Shown one piece after another: positions 50,169 to 57,783 of a stretch of 64,000 nt of DNA. The notes under the pieces were generated by a model. It was not told the origin of the DNA. It did not search any database and saw only the letters and a list, made by a program, of their open reading frames with translations. Source of the stretch: Amycolatopsis regifaucium. Lineage in GTDB: Bacteria > Actinomycetota > Actinomycetes > Mycobacteriales > Pseudonocardiaceae. How positions within the stretch are numbered: the first letter of the stretch is position 1; every line of letters starts with the position of its first letter. A program made the position numbers and the translations under genes. The DNA lies in assembly GCF_001613935.1 (NCBI RefSeq), contig NZ_LQCI01000034.1, positions 783,031-847,030 of the forward strand. The letters are read 5' to 3'.

Positions 50169-50603
50169 ATGCCACCCAAGAAGAAGAAGCTTGCGGCGAT
50201 CATCAAGCTGCAGATCAAGGCGGGTGCGGCCAACCCCGCGCCGCCGGTCGGCCCCGCGCTGGGTCAGCACGGCGTCAACATCATGGAGTTCTGCAAGGCC
50301 TACAACGCCGCGACCGAGTCGCAGCGCGGGGACGTCGTCCCGGTCGAGATCTCCGTGTACGAAGACCGCTCGTTCGACTTCAAGCTCAAGACGCCGCCGG
50401 CCGCGAAGCTGCTGCTGAAGGCCGCGGGCGTGGAGAAGGGCTCCGGCGAGCCGCACAAGACCAAGGTCGCCAAGGTCACCTGGGACCAGGTCCGCGACAT
50501 CGCGAAGACCAAGGAATCCGACCTGAACGCGCACGACATCGACCAGGCCGCGAAGATCATCGCCGGCACCGCCCGCTCGATGGGCATCACGGTCGTCGAC
50601 TGA
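50169..50603 (+). CDS. rplK: 50S ribosomal protein L11
   Basis: 144 residues: MPPKKKKLAAIIKLQIKAGAANPAPPVGPALGQHGVNIMEFCKAYN, with the Pro-rich thiostrepton-contact loop, and a C-terminal rRNA-binding domain ending ARSMGITVVD. It forms the GTPase-associated centre with L10/L12. AGAAGGA ribosome site; 78 bp after nusG. Confidence 0.98.
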   Translation: MPPKKKKLAAIIKLQIKAGAANPAPPVGPALGQHGVNIMEFCKAYNAATESQRGDVVPVEISVYEDRSFDFKLKTPPAAKLLLKAAGVEKGSGEPHKTKVAKVTWDQVRDIAKTKESDLNAHDIDQAAKIIAGTARSMGITVVD

Positions 50604-50684
50604 GCTTCACCCCGCACCACCGTGGGAGAGCCAGGGCTGGCTCCAACACCACACTGATCCGTTGAAGAGTTAAGGACAGAAGTA

Positions 50685-51398
50685 ATGCCCAAGCACAGCA
50701 AGGCCTACCGTCAGGCTCTTGAGCTGGTGGACCGCGAGCGGCTCTACGCCCCGCTCGAGGCCGCGAAGCTGGCCAAGGAGACCTCCAAGTCGAAGATGGA
50801 CGCCACCGTCGAGGTCGCCATGCGCCTCGGTGTCGATCCTCGTAAGGCCGACCAGATGGTCCGCGGCACCGTGAACCTGCCGCACGGCACCGGTAAGACC
50901 GCTCGCGTCATCGTTTTCGCCGTTGGTGACAAGGCCGCCGAGGCCGAAGCCGCCGGCGCTGACGCGGTCGGCACCGACGAACTGATCGAGCGCATCCAGG
51001 GTGGCTGGCTCGACTTCGACGCCGCGATCGCGACGCCGGACCAGATGGCGAAGGTCGGGCGTATCGCCCGCATCCTCGGCCCGCGTGGCCTCATGCCGAA
51101 CCCGAAGACCGGCACCGTGACCCCCGCGGTCGCGAAGGCCGTCTCGGACATCAAGGGCGGTAAGATCAACTTCCGCGTCGACAAGCAGGCCAACCTGCAC
51201 TTCGTGATCGGCAAGGTCTCGTTCGACACCGAGAAGCTGGTGGAGAACTACGCGGCCGCGCTGGACGAGGTCCTGCGGGCCAAGCCGTCGTCGGCGAAGG
51301 GCCGTTACCTGCGGAAGGTCGTCGTCTCCACGACGATGGGCCCGGGTATCCCGGTCGACCCCGCCCGTACTCGCAACCTCCTTTCCGAGGACGCGTAA
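50685..51398 (+). CDS. rplA: 50S ribosomal protein L1
   Basis: 237 residues, normal length. MPKHSKAYRQALELVDRERLYAPLEAAKLAKETS, GTGKTARVIVFAVGDKAAEAEAAGADAVG and GPRGLMPNPKTGTVTPAVAKAV are diagnostic. It forms the L1 stalk and in other bacteria represses the L11 operon mRNA. Last gene of the nusG-rplK-rplA unit; a terminator follows at 51418. Confidence 0.98.
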   Translation: MPKHSKAYRQALELVDRERLYAPLEAAKLAKETSKSKMDATVEVAMRLGVDPRKADQMVRGTVNLPHGTGKTARVIVFAVGDKAAEAEAAGADAVGTDELIERIQGGWLDFDAAIATPDQMAKVGRIARILGPRGLMPNPKTGTVTPAVAKAVSDIKGGKINFRVDKQANLHFVIGKVSFDTEKLVENYAAALDEVLRAKPSSAKGRYLRKVVVSTTMGPGIPVDPARTRNLLSEDA

Positions 51399-51417
51399 CG
51401 CTGAGTCGCACATCACT

Positions 51418-51459
51418 GACAAAGGGGCGGTCCCGCTACAGCGGGGCCGCCCCTTTGTC
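51418..51459 (+). terminator. Terminator after rplA
   Basis: GACAAAGGGGCGG-T-CCCGC and GCGGG-G-CCGCCCCTTTGTC form a stem of about 19 bp with one T:G pair, 20 bp past the rplA stop. Confidence 0.88.
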
Positions 51460-51475
51460 GTGTTTGCTGGAGGGC

Positions 51476-52240
51476 ATGCCTACCTTCGCGTCGTTCGACG
51501 GGCTCCAGCTGAGCTACACCGTGTGGGAGGGCGAAGGGCGCCCGGTGCTGCTGCAACACGGTTTCGCCGCCGATACGAACGCCAACTGGATCGCGCCCGG
51601 CGTCGTCGCCACCCTGCAGCAGGCGGGGCTGACCGTGATCGGCCTCGACGCGCGCGGGCACGGCCGGTCGGCGAAGCCGCACGATGAGGCGAGTTACGGC
51701 GACGACGCGATGGTCCGCGACGTGTCCACGTTGCTCGACGTACTGGGCCTCGACGAGGTGTCGATGGTCGGCTACTCGATGGGCGCGATGATCGCGCTCG
51801 GCGCGGTGGCCGCCGACCCGCGGATCCGCTGCCTCGCGATCGGCGGAGTCGGCTCGGGCATCGTCGACTTCGGCGGCGTGGACACGCGAGTCGTCACGCC
51901 GGAAGCGATCAGCGAGGCACTGCTCGCTCCGGACCCTTCGACGCTTCCGCCGTCTTCAGCGCCTTTCAGGGCTCTTGCCGAGGCTCTCCGCGCGGACCGC
52001 GTCGCTCTCGCGGCCGTCGCGCGCGGAACAGCGAACCCGAAACTGGACCTGACGGCGATCGCCGTCCCGACCCTGGTCCTGGCCGGAGAAACCGATCCGC
52101 TGGCCGCCGAGCCCGAACGCCTGGCCGCCGCCATCGCGGGCGCCCGCCTCGTCCGCGTTCCCGGCGATCACATGACCGCCGTCATGCACCCCGGCTTCGG
52201 CTCCGCCCTCGCCGGCTTCCTCACCTCGCACGACCTCTGA
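51476..52240 (+). CDS. Alpha/beta hydrolase
   Basis: 254 residues from ATG 51476 with GGAGGG. VLLQHGFAADT carries the oxyanion His-Gly, GYSMGAMIAL the nucleophile Ser, LAGETDPLA the Asp and GDHMTAV the His of the triad. Soluble, no signal. Substrate unknown. It lies between rplA and rplJ, where small metabolic genes are often inserted in this family. Confidence 0.9.
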   Translation: MPTFASFDGLQLSYTVWEGEGRPVLLQHGFAADTNANWIAPGVVATLQQAGLTVIGLDARGHGRSAKPHDEASYGDDAMVRDVSTLLDVLGLDEVSMVGYSMGAMIALGAVAADPRIRCLAIGGVGSGIVDFGGVDTRVVTPEAISEALLAPDPSTLPPSSAPFRALAEALRADRVALAAVARGTANPKLDLTAIAVPTLVLAGETDPLAAEPERLAAAIAGARLVRVPGDHMTAVMHPGFGSALAGFLTSHDL

Positions 52241-52246
52241 CCCGCG

Positions 52247-52270
52247 TCGCCTTTAGCGGACTAAACGCGA
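52247..52270. repeat. GCGTTTAG palindrome (copy B)
   Basis: TCGCCTTTAG-CGGA-CTAAACGCGA, one mismatch. It lies between the convergent hydrolase and membrane-protein genes and ends where the latter stops. Confidence 0.65.
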
Positions 52271-53137
52271 TCAGCTGGGCGTGGTGGAGGGGGACAGCGG
52301 AGGGCACGCCTTGGGGCCGGGGGCGTGTTCGGTGATCAGCCACTGGCCGTTCTGCACCGTTGAGACGGTGAAGTCGCCGAGAGCAGGGCCGCCTGTGATG
52401 ATGAAATCGCAGGACTTCACGAGCACACTTGCGCCCGGCGGCCAGCCCGACCGCTTCGAGATCGACTCCGCGTAGTCGTTGACCTTCCCGGGCTTGACCT
52501 CGGTGTGGAGTTTCTCGACGGCATCTCGACAATCTTTGGCGTTGACGTCGATGGCGAATTGCTGCTGAGTGCGCTCTTCGAACTTGCCGCAGACCAGGGC
52601 GACCATGCTCTTTTCTCCCGCCCCGTGCTGAGCGATCCCGTCGTAGACACTGCGAACGGCTTCGTAGGGGGAGGCGCTGGTAAGGATCTTGTTCGTCTTA
52701 TAGGTGCCGCCGCCTTCCGCGGCGACTTGTTCCGACGTCTTGCCCTCGTCATCGGGGAAGATCTGCCGGTAGGCGATGGTGGCCCCGACGCAGATCAGCA
52801 CGATCACGATCACCCAGGCGAGCAGCTTCCCGCCCAGTCGTCGCAACCACCGCGGCACGCGCTGGCGAGGAGCAGGGACGAGCTCACCGGGCGGCGGTCC
52901 CGGAGGCACCGGCGGTTGCCCGCCGTAGTGCTGGGTCACGGGCTGCGCGGGTTGCGAAGGCACCAGGCCCTGCTGCTGTGCCTCGGTGAACTTCAGATAG
53001 TCCTGGAACTGCTGAAACTGCTGGAACTGGCGCAGTTGCTCCTCGTCCAGCCGAGGCGCGGGCTGACCTCCCGCCTTGGGCTCGATGTCCGTGCCGGGCT
53101 CGTTGCCCGGCTTTCCGTCATCACGCTGCTCCGCCAC
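52271..53137 (-). CDS. Single-pass membrane protein of unknown function
   Basis: 288 residues. A Gln/Phe repeat (QFQQFQQFQDYLKF, about 36-50) and a Pro-rich stretch (QPPVPPGPPPGELVP) form the cytoplasmic half. One helix (LLAWVIVIVLICVGATIAY, about 105-125) leads to an external domain of about 160 residues with three Cys (VCGKF, KDCRD, KSCDF). No known domain is recognised. The outer domain is moderately like lumazine-binding or NTF2-like folds, but I cannot assign one. It is transcribed against the ribosomal genes on either side. Confidence 0.75.
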   Translation of the reverse strand: MAEQRDDGKPGNEPGTDIEPKAGGQPAPRLDEEQLRQFQQFQQFQDYLKFTEAQQQGLVPSQPAQPVTQHYGGQPPVPPGPPPGELVPAPRQRVPRWLRRLGGKLLAWVIVIVLICVGATIAYRQIFPDDEGKTSEQVAAEGGGTYKTNKILTSASPYEAVRSVYDGIAQHGAGEKSMVALVCGKFEERTQQQFAIDVNAKDCRDAVEKLHTEVKPGKVNDYAESISKRSGWPPGASVLVKSCDFIITGGPALGDFTVSTVQNGQWLITEHAPGPKACPPLSPSTTPS

Positions 53138-53178
53138 GTCACCATGATGCCCCGCGAGCCCTCCTGTGCACTCCGCCG

Positions 53179-53204
53179 GTCGCGTTTAGCCCGCTGAACG
53201 CGAC
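53179..53204. repeat. GCGTTTAG palindrome (copy C)
   Basis: GTCGCGTTTAG-CCCG-CTGAACGCGAC, one T:G pair, upstream of the L10 leader. Confidence 0.65.
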
Positions 53205-53239
53205 TTCAGAGGGGGTGCGTCGAGGAGCGAAAAGGGGTC

Positions 53240-53465
53240 ACGTATCCTTGTCAAGGTTCTACCGAAGACCGCTGGTCTTCTCCCGGTCATCTGGCCTGGA
53301 GAACGAAGGCCCCGCTAGGGCGGGCGACCCGCGCAGGAGGAACGAGGCTCGCCCGTGACGTACGTCGTCGCGTGCCCTGACGCCCCGCGCCTGTCTGCGC
53401 TGGGGCGTTTCGTCGTTTCAGGGCTCTCAAGGCCAGTGGACCACTAGCCAAGAGAGGAGGCGACC
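53240..53465 (+). promoter_or_regulatory. L10 leader region with attenuator-like hairpin
   Basis: TATCCT near 53241 could be the -10 box. The transcript ACCGAAGACCGCTGGTCTTC ... GGAGAACGAAGG ... GGGCGGGC-GACCC ... GCAGGAGGAACGAGGCTCGCCC resembles the ribosomal L10 leader, which binds the L10/L12 complex. A further hairpin ACGCCCCGCGC-CTGTCT-GCGC-T-GGGGCGT (53380-53408) followed by a T-rich run could attenuate transcription. rplJ starts at 53466 behind AGAGAGGAGG. Confidence 0.6.
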
Positions 53466-54017
53466 ATGGCGAAGCCCGACAAGGAGGCGGCCGTCGCCGA
53501 GATCGCGGAGAGCTTCCGCAGCAGCTCGGCCACAGTCGTTACCCAGTACACCGGCCTCTCCGTGTCCCAGCTGTCCCAGCTGCGCCGCGCTCTCGGCACC
53601 AGTGCCAAGTACCGGGTCGCGAAGAACACCCTCGTCAAGCGTGCCGCCACGGACGCGGGCATCGAGGGCCTTGAAGACCTGTTCGTCGGCCCGACCGCCA
53701 TCGCCTTCGTCGAGGGTGAAGCTGTTGACGCCGCGAAGGCGCTTCGCGACTTCGCGAAGGACAACAACGCGCTTGTGATCAAGGGCGGCTTCATGGACGG
53801 CAAGACGCTGTCCGTGGACGAGATCAACCAGATCGCCGATCTCGACAGCCGTGAGGTCCTGCTCGCCAAGGCGGCGGGCGCGTTCAAGGCGAAGCTGTCC
53901 CAGGCCGCCGCGCTGTTCCAGGCGCCGGCGTCCCAGGTCGCTCGCCTGGCTGCCGCGCTGGAGGACAAGCAGCGCAACGCCGGTACCGAAGCAGCCGAAG
54001 CACCCGCCGAGAGCTGA
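53466..54017 (+). CDS. rplJ: 50S ribosomal protein L10
   Basis: 183 residues: MAKPDKEAAVAEIAESFRSSSATVVTQYTGLSVSQLSQLRRAL and SAKYRVAKNTLVKRAA are diagnostic. The C-terminal helix that binds L7/L12 dimers precedes a short acidic tail. The protein also autoregulates through the leader upstream. It is co-transcribed with rplL, 48 bp downstream. Confidence 0.98.
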   Translation: MAKPDKEAAVAEIAESFRSSSATVVTQYTGLSVSQLSQLRRALGTSAKYRVAKNTLVKRAATDAGIEGLEDLFVGPTAIAFVEGEAVDAAKALRDFAKDNNALVIKGGFMDGKTLSVDEINQIADLDSREVLLAKAAGAFKAKLSQAAALFQAPASQVARLAAALEDKQRNAGTEAAEAPAES

Positions 54018-54065
54018 ACACCCCCCACCCCGAACTTTTAGTTCGTTTCAGAGAGGAAAGCCACC

Positions 54066-54452
54066 ATGGCGAAGCTGAGCACCACCGAGCTGATCGACGC
54101 CTTCAAGGAGCTCACCCTTCTTGAGCTGTCCGAGTTCGTCAAGGAATTCGAGACCACCTTCGACGTGACCGCGGCCGCCCCGGCTGCCGTCGTCGCCGCC
54201 GCCCCGGGTGCCGCCCCGGCCGCGGCCGCCGAGGAGCAGGACGAGTTCGACGTCGTCCTCGAGTCGGCCGGCGACAAGAAGATCCAGGTCATCAAGGTCG
54301 TCCGTGAGGTCGTCTCGGGCCTGGGCCTGAAGGAGGCCAAGGAGCTGGTCGAGGCCGCTCCCAAGGCCCTCCTGGAGAAGGTCGACAAGGAGGCCGCCGA
54401 GGCCGCCAAGGAGAAGCTCGAGGCTGCTGGCGCCAAGATCACCATCAAGTGA
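54066..54452 (+). CDS. rplL: 50S ribosomal protein L7/L12
   Basis: 128 residues. An N-terminal dimerisation region (LSTTELIDAFKELTLLELSEFVKEFETTF), an Ala/Pro/Val hinge (about 38-57) and the factor-binding C-terminal domain (EFDVVLESAGDKKIQVIKVVREVVSGLGLKEAKELVEAAP) are all normal. Several copies form the stalk on L10. AGAGAGGAAAG precedes the ATG. Confidence 0.98.
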   Translation: MAKLSTTELIDAFKELTLLELSEFVKEFETTFDVTAAAPAAVVAAAPGAAPAAAAEEQDEFDVVLESAGDKKIQVIKVVREVVSGLGLKEAKELVEAAPKALLEKVDKEAAEAAKEKLEAAGAKITIK

Positions 54453-54485
54453 TCCCGGGCGCGACAGCGCCTACCGCAGCAACGC

Positions 54486-54524
54486 CGAAGGGGCGGGCAT
54501 CCACCACGGATGCCCGCCCCTTCG
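54486..54524 (+). terminator. 17-bp stem terminator after rplL
   Basis: CGAAGGGGCGGGCATCC, ACCAC loop, exact complement. Confidence 0.9.
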
Positions 54525-54614
54525 CTGTCTCCCGCCCCGCCCCCGTGTCGACTTTCGCCCCCTGATCGCGACGCGTAGCCACGCTAAGTACCTGAGCGCG
54601 CCCAGGGCACCGGA

Positions 54615-54638
54615 TCGCGTTTAGCCCGCTAACCGCGA
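54615..54638. repeat. GCGTTTAG palindrome (copy D)
   Basis: TCGCGTTTAG-CCCG-CTAACCGCGA with one mismatch. Confidence 0.65.
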
Positions 54639-54683
54639 CACGGGGCGGCGCCCGGCGGCGGGGAGCGGCAGCGCGCCTGACCT

Positions 54684-54703
54684 GCGTTTAGCCCCCTAAT
54701 CGT
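54684..54703. repeat. GCGTTTAG palindrome (copy E)
   Basis: GCGTTTAG-CCCC-CTAATCGT, a decayed copy with one mismatch and one G:T pair, 46 bp after copy D. Confidence 0.5.
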
Positions 54704-54982
54704 GATGCGCGCAGCGCGCCGACCTGGGCGGGGACCGAGTTGTGGATCTGCGAGCGGGGGTGACGTGCACTACGGTGCTGCCAGCGGTGCACGGGCCGAC
54801 AGCGGCTGCGCGAAAAGTTACCCGCGGGTCTGGCCAGAAAAGAAAACTGGTGAGTAACCTGTTCGCACTCAGCTCGTTGCACCTGGTTGACGCGGGTATC
54901 GCTGCGCGGACGCGTGCGCTCTCTCGAGCCAGTGGCACGGGAAGGCAGTGCGCGACGACGCGGAACAGCTCCTGGAGGTGCG

Positions 54983-56152
54983 ATGGGTGCCGAGGTGGTC
55001 ATCGAAGGTCTTTCGAAGTCCTTCGGTAAGCAGGCCATCTGGCGGGACGTCACGCTGACCCTGCCCCCGGGCGAGGTCTCGGCGATGCTCGGTCCGTCCG
55101 GAACCGGTAAGTCCGTCTTTCTGAAGTCGATGATCGGTCTGCTCAAGCCGGACCGCGGCCGGTGCATGATCAACGGCGTCGACATCGTGACGTGCTCCGA
55201 ACACCAGCTCTACGAGGTGCGCAAGCTCTTCGGCGTCCTCTTCCAGGACGGCGCGCTGTTCGGGTCGATGAACCTCTACGACAACGTGGCCTTCCCGCTG
55301 CGCGAGCACACGAAGAAGTCGGAGACCGAGGTCCGCCGGATCGTCCTCGAAAAGCTCGAGATGACCGGTCTCAACGGCGCCGACAAGAAGCTGCCCGGCG
55401 AGATCTCCGGCGGTATGCGCAAGCGCGCCGGTCTCGCCCGTGCCCTGGTGCTCGACCCGCAGATCATCCTGGTCGACGAGCCGGACTCGGGCCTCGACCC
55501 GGTCCGCACCACCTACATCTCCCAGCTCTTCCTCGACGTCAACGCGCAGATCGACGCGACGTTCCTGATCGTCACGCACAACATCAACCTCGCCCGCACC
55601 GTGCCGGACAACCTGGGCATGCTCTTCCGCAAGGAACTGGTCATGTTCGGTCCGCGCGAGGTGCTGCTGACCAGCGAGGAGCCGGTTGTCAAGCAGTTCC
55701 TCAACGGCAAGATGGACGGCCCCATCGGCATGAGCGAGGAGAAGGACTCGGCCCAGCTCGCCGCCGAGCGCGCCATGTTCGAGGCCGGTCACCACGCGGG
55801 CGGTGTCGAGGACGTATCCGGGGTGCCGCCGCAGATGCAGCCCACCCCGGGCGTGCCGACGCGGATGGGCGCGGTCCGTCGCAAGGACCGCGTCATGCAG
55901 ATCCTGCACGGCCTTCCGCACGAGGCACAGCAGAGCATCATCGAGTCGCTTTCGCCGGAGGAGCAGCAGCGCTACGGCGTCCGCTCCGAGCGGCTCGCGA
56001 CCGCCGGGCACCGGTCGGCGCCCACCGACACGTCGATCCCGAACCACCACCAGGGGCAGCTGCCCGACGATCAGGTCGCCCACATCCCGCACCCCGGGAG
56101 ACCGGGCAACCACCGCTTGCGGCCACATGATCCGGGGTCAGGTGGCGCGTGA
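54983..56152 (+). CDS. MCE-system ABC transporter ATP-binding protein (Mkl/MlaF type)
   Basis: 389 residues from ATG 54983 with GGAGGTG. VVIEGLSKSFGKQAIWRDVTL leads to Walker A GPSGTGKS (37-44); EISGGMRKRAGLARAL is the signature loop with the family's Met-Arg-Lys-Arg, and IILVDEPDSGLDPV is Walker B. After about residue 240 there is a long extension (VVKQFLNGKMDGPIGMSEE ... QQSIIESLSPEEQQRYG) known from actinobacterial Mkl proteins. It powers lipid import through the YrbE permeases. It overlaps the next gene as GTGA. The rplL-mkl neighbourhood is like that in other actinobacteria. Confidence 0.93.
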   Translation: MGAEVVIEGLSKSFGKQAIWRDVTLTLPPGEVSAMLGPSGTGKSVFLKSMIGLLKPDRGRCMINGVDIVTCSEHQLYEVRKLFGVLFQDGALFGSMNLYDNVAFPLREHTKKSETEVRRIVLEKLEMTGLNGADKKLPGEISGGMRKRAGLARALVLDPQIILVDEPDSGLDPVRTTYISQLFLDVNAQIDATFLIVTHNINLARTVPDNLGMLFRKELVMFGPREVLLTSEEPVVKQFLNGKMDGPIGMSEEKDSAQLAAERAMFEAGHHAGGVEDVSGVPPQMQPTPGVPTRMGAVRRKDRVMQILHGLPHEAQQSIIESLSPEEQQRYGVRSERLATAGHRSAPTDTSIPNHHQGQLPDDQVAHIPHPGRPGNHRLRPHDPGSGGA

Positions 56153-56943
56153 GTTCCTCCGCTTCATCGGCGAAGATTCCCGGGATCGGCATGGTGCGCG
56201 AGACCGGGAACCTGTTCGCTCTCGGCCTCGACATCGTTCGTGGCATCTTCCAGCGCCCGTTCCAGCTGCGGGAGTTCATCCAGCAGGCCTGGTTCATCGC
56301 CAGCGTCACGATCCTCCCGACGGCGCTCGTCGCGATCCCGTTCGGCGCGGTCATCTCTTTGCAGTTCGGCTCCCTCGCCCGCCAGCTCGGCGCCCAGTCC
56401 TACACGGGCGCCGGGTCGGTGCTGGCCACCGTGCAGCAGGCCAGCCCGCTGGTCACCGCGTTGCTGGTCGCGGGTGCCGGCGGTAGTGCCGTCTGCGCCG
56501 ACATCGGCGCGCGGACGATCCGTGAAGAGATCGACGCGATGGAGGTGCTGGGCGTCTCCGCGGTCCAGCGCCTGATCGTGCCGCGTGTCCTCGCGATGAT
56601 GCTGGTGGCGCTCCTGCTCAACGGCATGGTCAGCGTCATCGGCGTGCTCGGCGGCTACTTCTTCAACGTCGTACTCCAGGGCGGGACGCCGGGCGCGTAC
56701 CTGGCGAGCTTCTCCGCGCTGGCCCAATTGCCCGACCTCTGGGTCGGCGAACTGAAGGCGCTGATCTTCGGCTTCATCGCCGCTGTCGTCGCCTCCTACC
56801 GGGGACTGAACCCGTCCGGCGGCCCGAAGGGCGTCGGCGACGCGGTCAACCAGTCGGTCGTCATCACGTTCCTCATGCTGTTCGTGGTGAATTTCGTGAT
56901 CACACTGATCTACCTGCAGATCGTGCCCGGAAAGCTGGACTGA
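56149..56943 (+). CDS. YrbEA-type MCE permease (MlaE family)
   Basis: 264 residues, about five to six helices. QAWFIASVTILPTALVAIPFGAVISLQ and ADIGARTIREEIDAMEVLGVSAVQRLIVPRVLA (the E-E-I-D-A-M-E cytoplasmic coupling motif) are diagnostic for MlaE/YrbE. It forms the membrane channel part with the next gene and contacts the ATPase. GTG start inside the ATPase stop. Confidence 0.93.
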   Translation: MSSSASSAKIPGIGMVRETGNLFALGLDIVRGIFQRPFQLREFIQQAWFIASVTILPTALVAIPFGAVISLQFGSLARQLGAQSYTGAGSVLATVQQASPLVTALLVAGAGGSAVCADIGARTIREEIDAMEVLGVSAVQRLIVPRVLAMMLVALLLNGMVSVIGVLGGYFFNVVLQGGTPGAYLASFSALAQLPDLWVGELKALIFGFIAAVVASYRGLNPSGGPKGVGDAVNQSVVITFLMLFVVNFVITLIYLQIVPGKLD

Positions 56944-56946
56944 CGC

Positions 56947-57783
56947 ATGACCTTTCTCCAAGGCGCCAAGCGGGTCGCCAACCGTCCATTGCAGACTCTG
57001 GACACTCTCGGCGACCAGATGTCGTTCTACGGCCGCGCGTTGCTGTGGACGCCGCGGACGTTGCGCCGCTACATGAAAGAGGTCCTGCGGCTGCTGGCCG
57101 AGGTGAGCTTCGGTTCCGGCTCGCTCGCGGTCATCGGCGGCACGGTCGGCGTGATGGTCGGCCTGACCCTGTTCACCGGCGTGCTAGTCGGTCTGCAGGG
57201 CTACTCGGCGCTGAACTCGATCGGCACTTCGGCCTTCACCGGCTTCCTCACCGCGTTCTTCAACACCCGTGAGATCGCGCCGCTTGTCGCGGGCCTCGCG
57301 CTTTCCGCGACGGTCGGCGCCGGGTTCACCGCGCAGCTGGGCGCGATGCGGATCTCGGAGGAGATCGACGCGCTCGAGGTGATGGGCGTCCCGAGCCTGC
57401 CGTACCTGGTGACCACGCGGATCATCGCCGGTTTCGTCGCGGTCATCCCGCTGTACGTCATCGGGCTGCTGAGTTCGTATCTCGCGTCCCGGTTGGTCGT
57501 TATCTACATCTACAACCAGTCAGCGGGTACCTACGACCATTACTTCGACCTGTTCCTACCTCCGCAGGATGTGTTGTATTCGTTCATCAAGGTGCTGTTG
57601 TTCAGCGTCTTGATCATCCTGTCCCATTGTTACTTCGGTTACCGGGCCTCCGGCGGCCCCGCCGGTGTCGGCGTGGCGGTCGGCAAGGCGGTCCGGCTGA
57701 GCATCGTCACGGTGTCCATCATGAACTTCTTCATCGGTTTCGCGATCTGGGGAACCGACGTCACGGTGAGGATCGCAGGATGA
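56947..57783 (+). CDS. YrbEB-type MCE permease (MlaE family)
   Basis: 278 residues, a paralog of the preceding gene with the same motif: GAMRISEEIDALEVMGVPSLPYLVTTRIIAG. VGVMVGLTLFTGVLVGLQGYSAL is a membrane helix and GYRASGGPAGVGVAVGKAVRLSIV the C-terminal coupling helix. The pair of different YrbE proteins is typical of actinobacterial MCE systems, whereas Gram-negative Mla uses a homodimer. It follows the first permease by 3 bp and overlaps mceA as ATGA. Confidence 0.93.
   Translation: MTFLQGAKRVANRPLQTLDTLGDQMSFYGRALLWTPRTLRRYMKEVLRLLAEVSFGSGSLAVIGGTVGVMVGLTLFTGVLVGLQGYSALNSIGTSAFTGFLTAFFNTREIAPLVAGLALSATVGAGFTAQLGAMRISEEIDALEVMGVPSLPYLVTTRIIAGFVAVIPLYVIGLLSSYLASRLVVIYIYNQSAGTYDHYFDLFLPPQDVLYSFIKVLLFSVLIILSHCYFGYRASGGPAGVGVAVGKAVRLSIVTVSIMNFFIGFAIWGTDVTVRIAG

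Larger units (their letters stand above)
54525..54982. other. 458-bp gap before the MCE operon with palindromes
   Basis: No gene is supported. Two members of the window's palindrome family lie at 54615-54638 and 54684-54703, and a weaker one near 54548-54571. From 54810 on, the sequence becomes A-rich (AAAAGTTACC, AGAAAAGAAAAC) with an inverted GTTAC/GTAAC pair about 40 bp apart, the best place for the MCE promoter, though no clear -35/-10 pair can be named. Confidence 0.5.
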
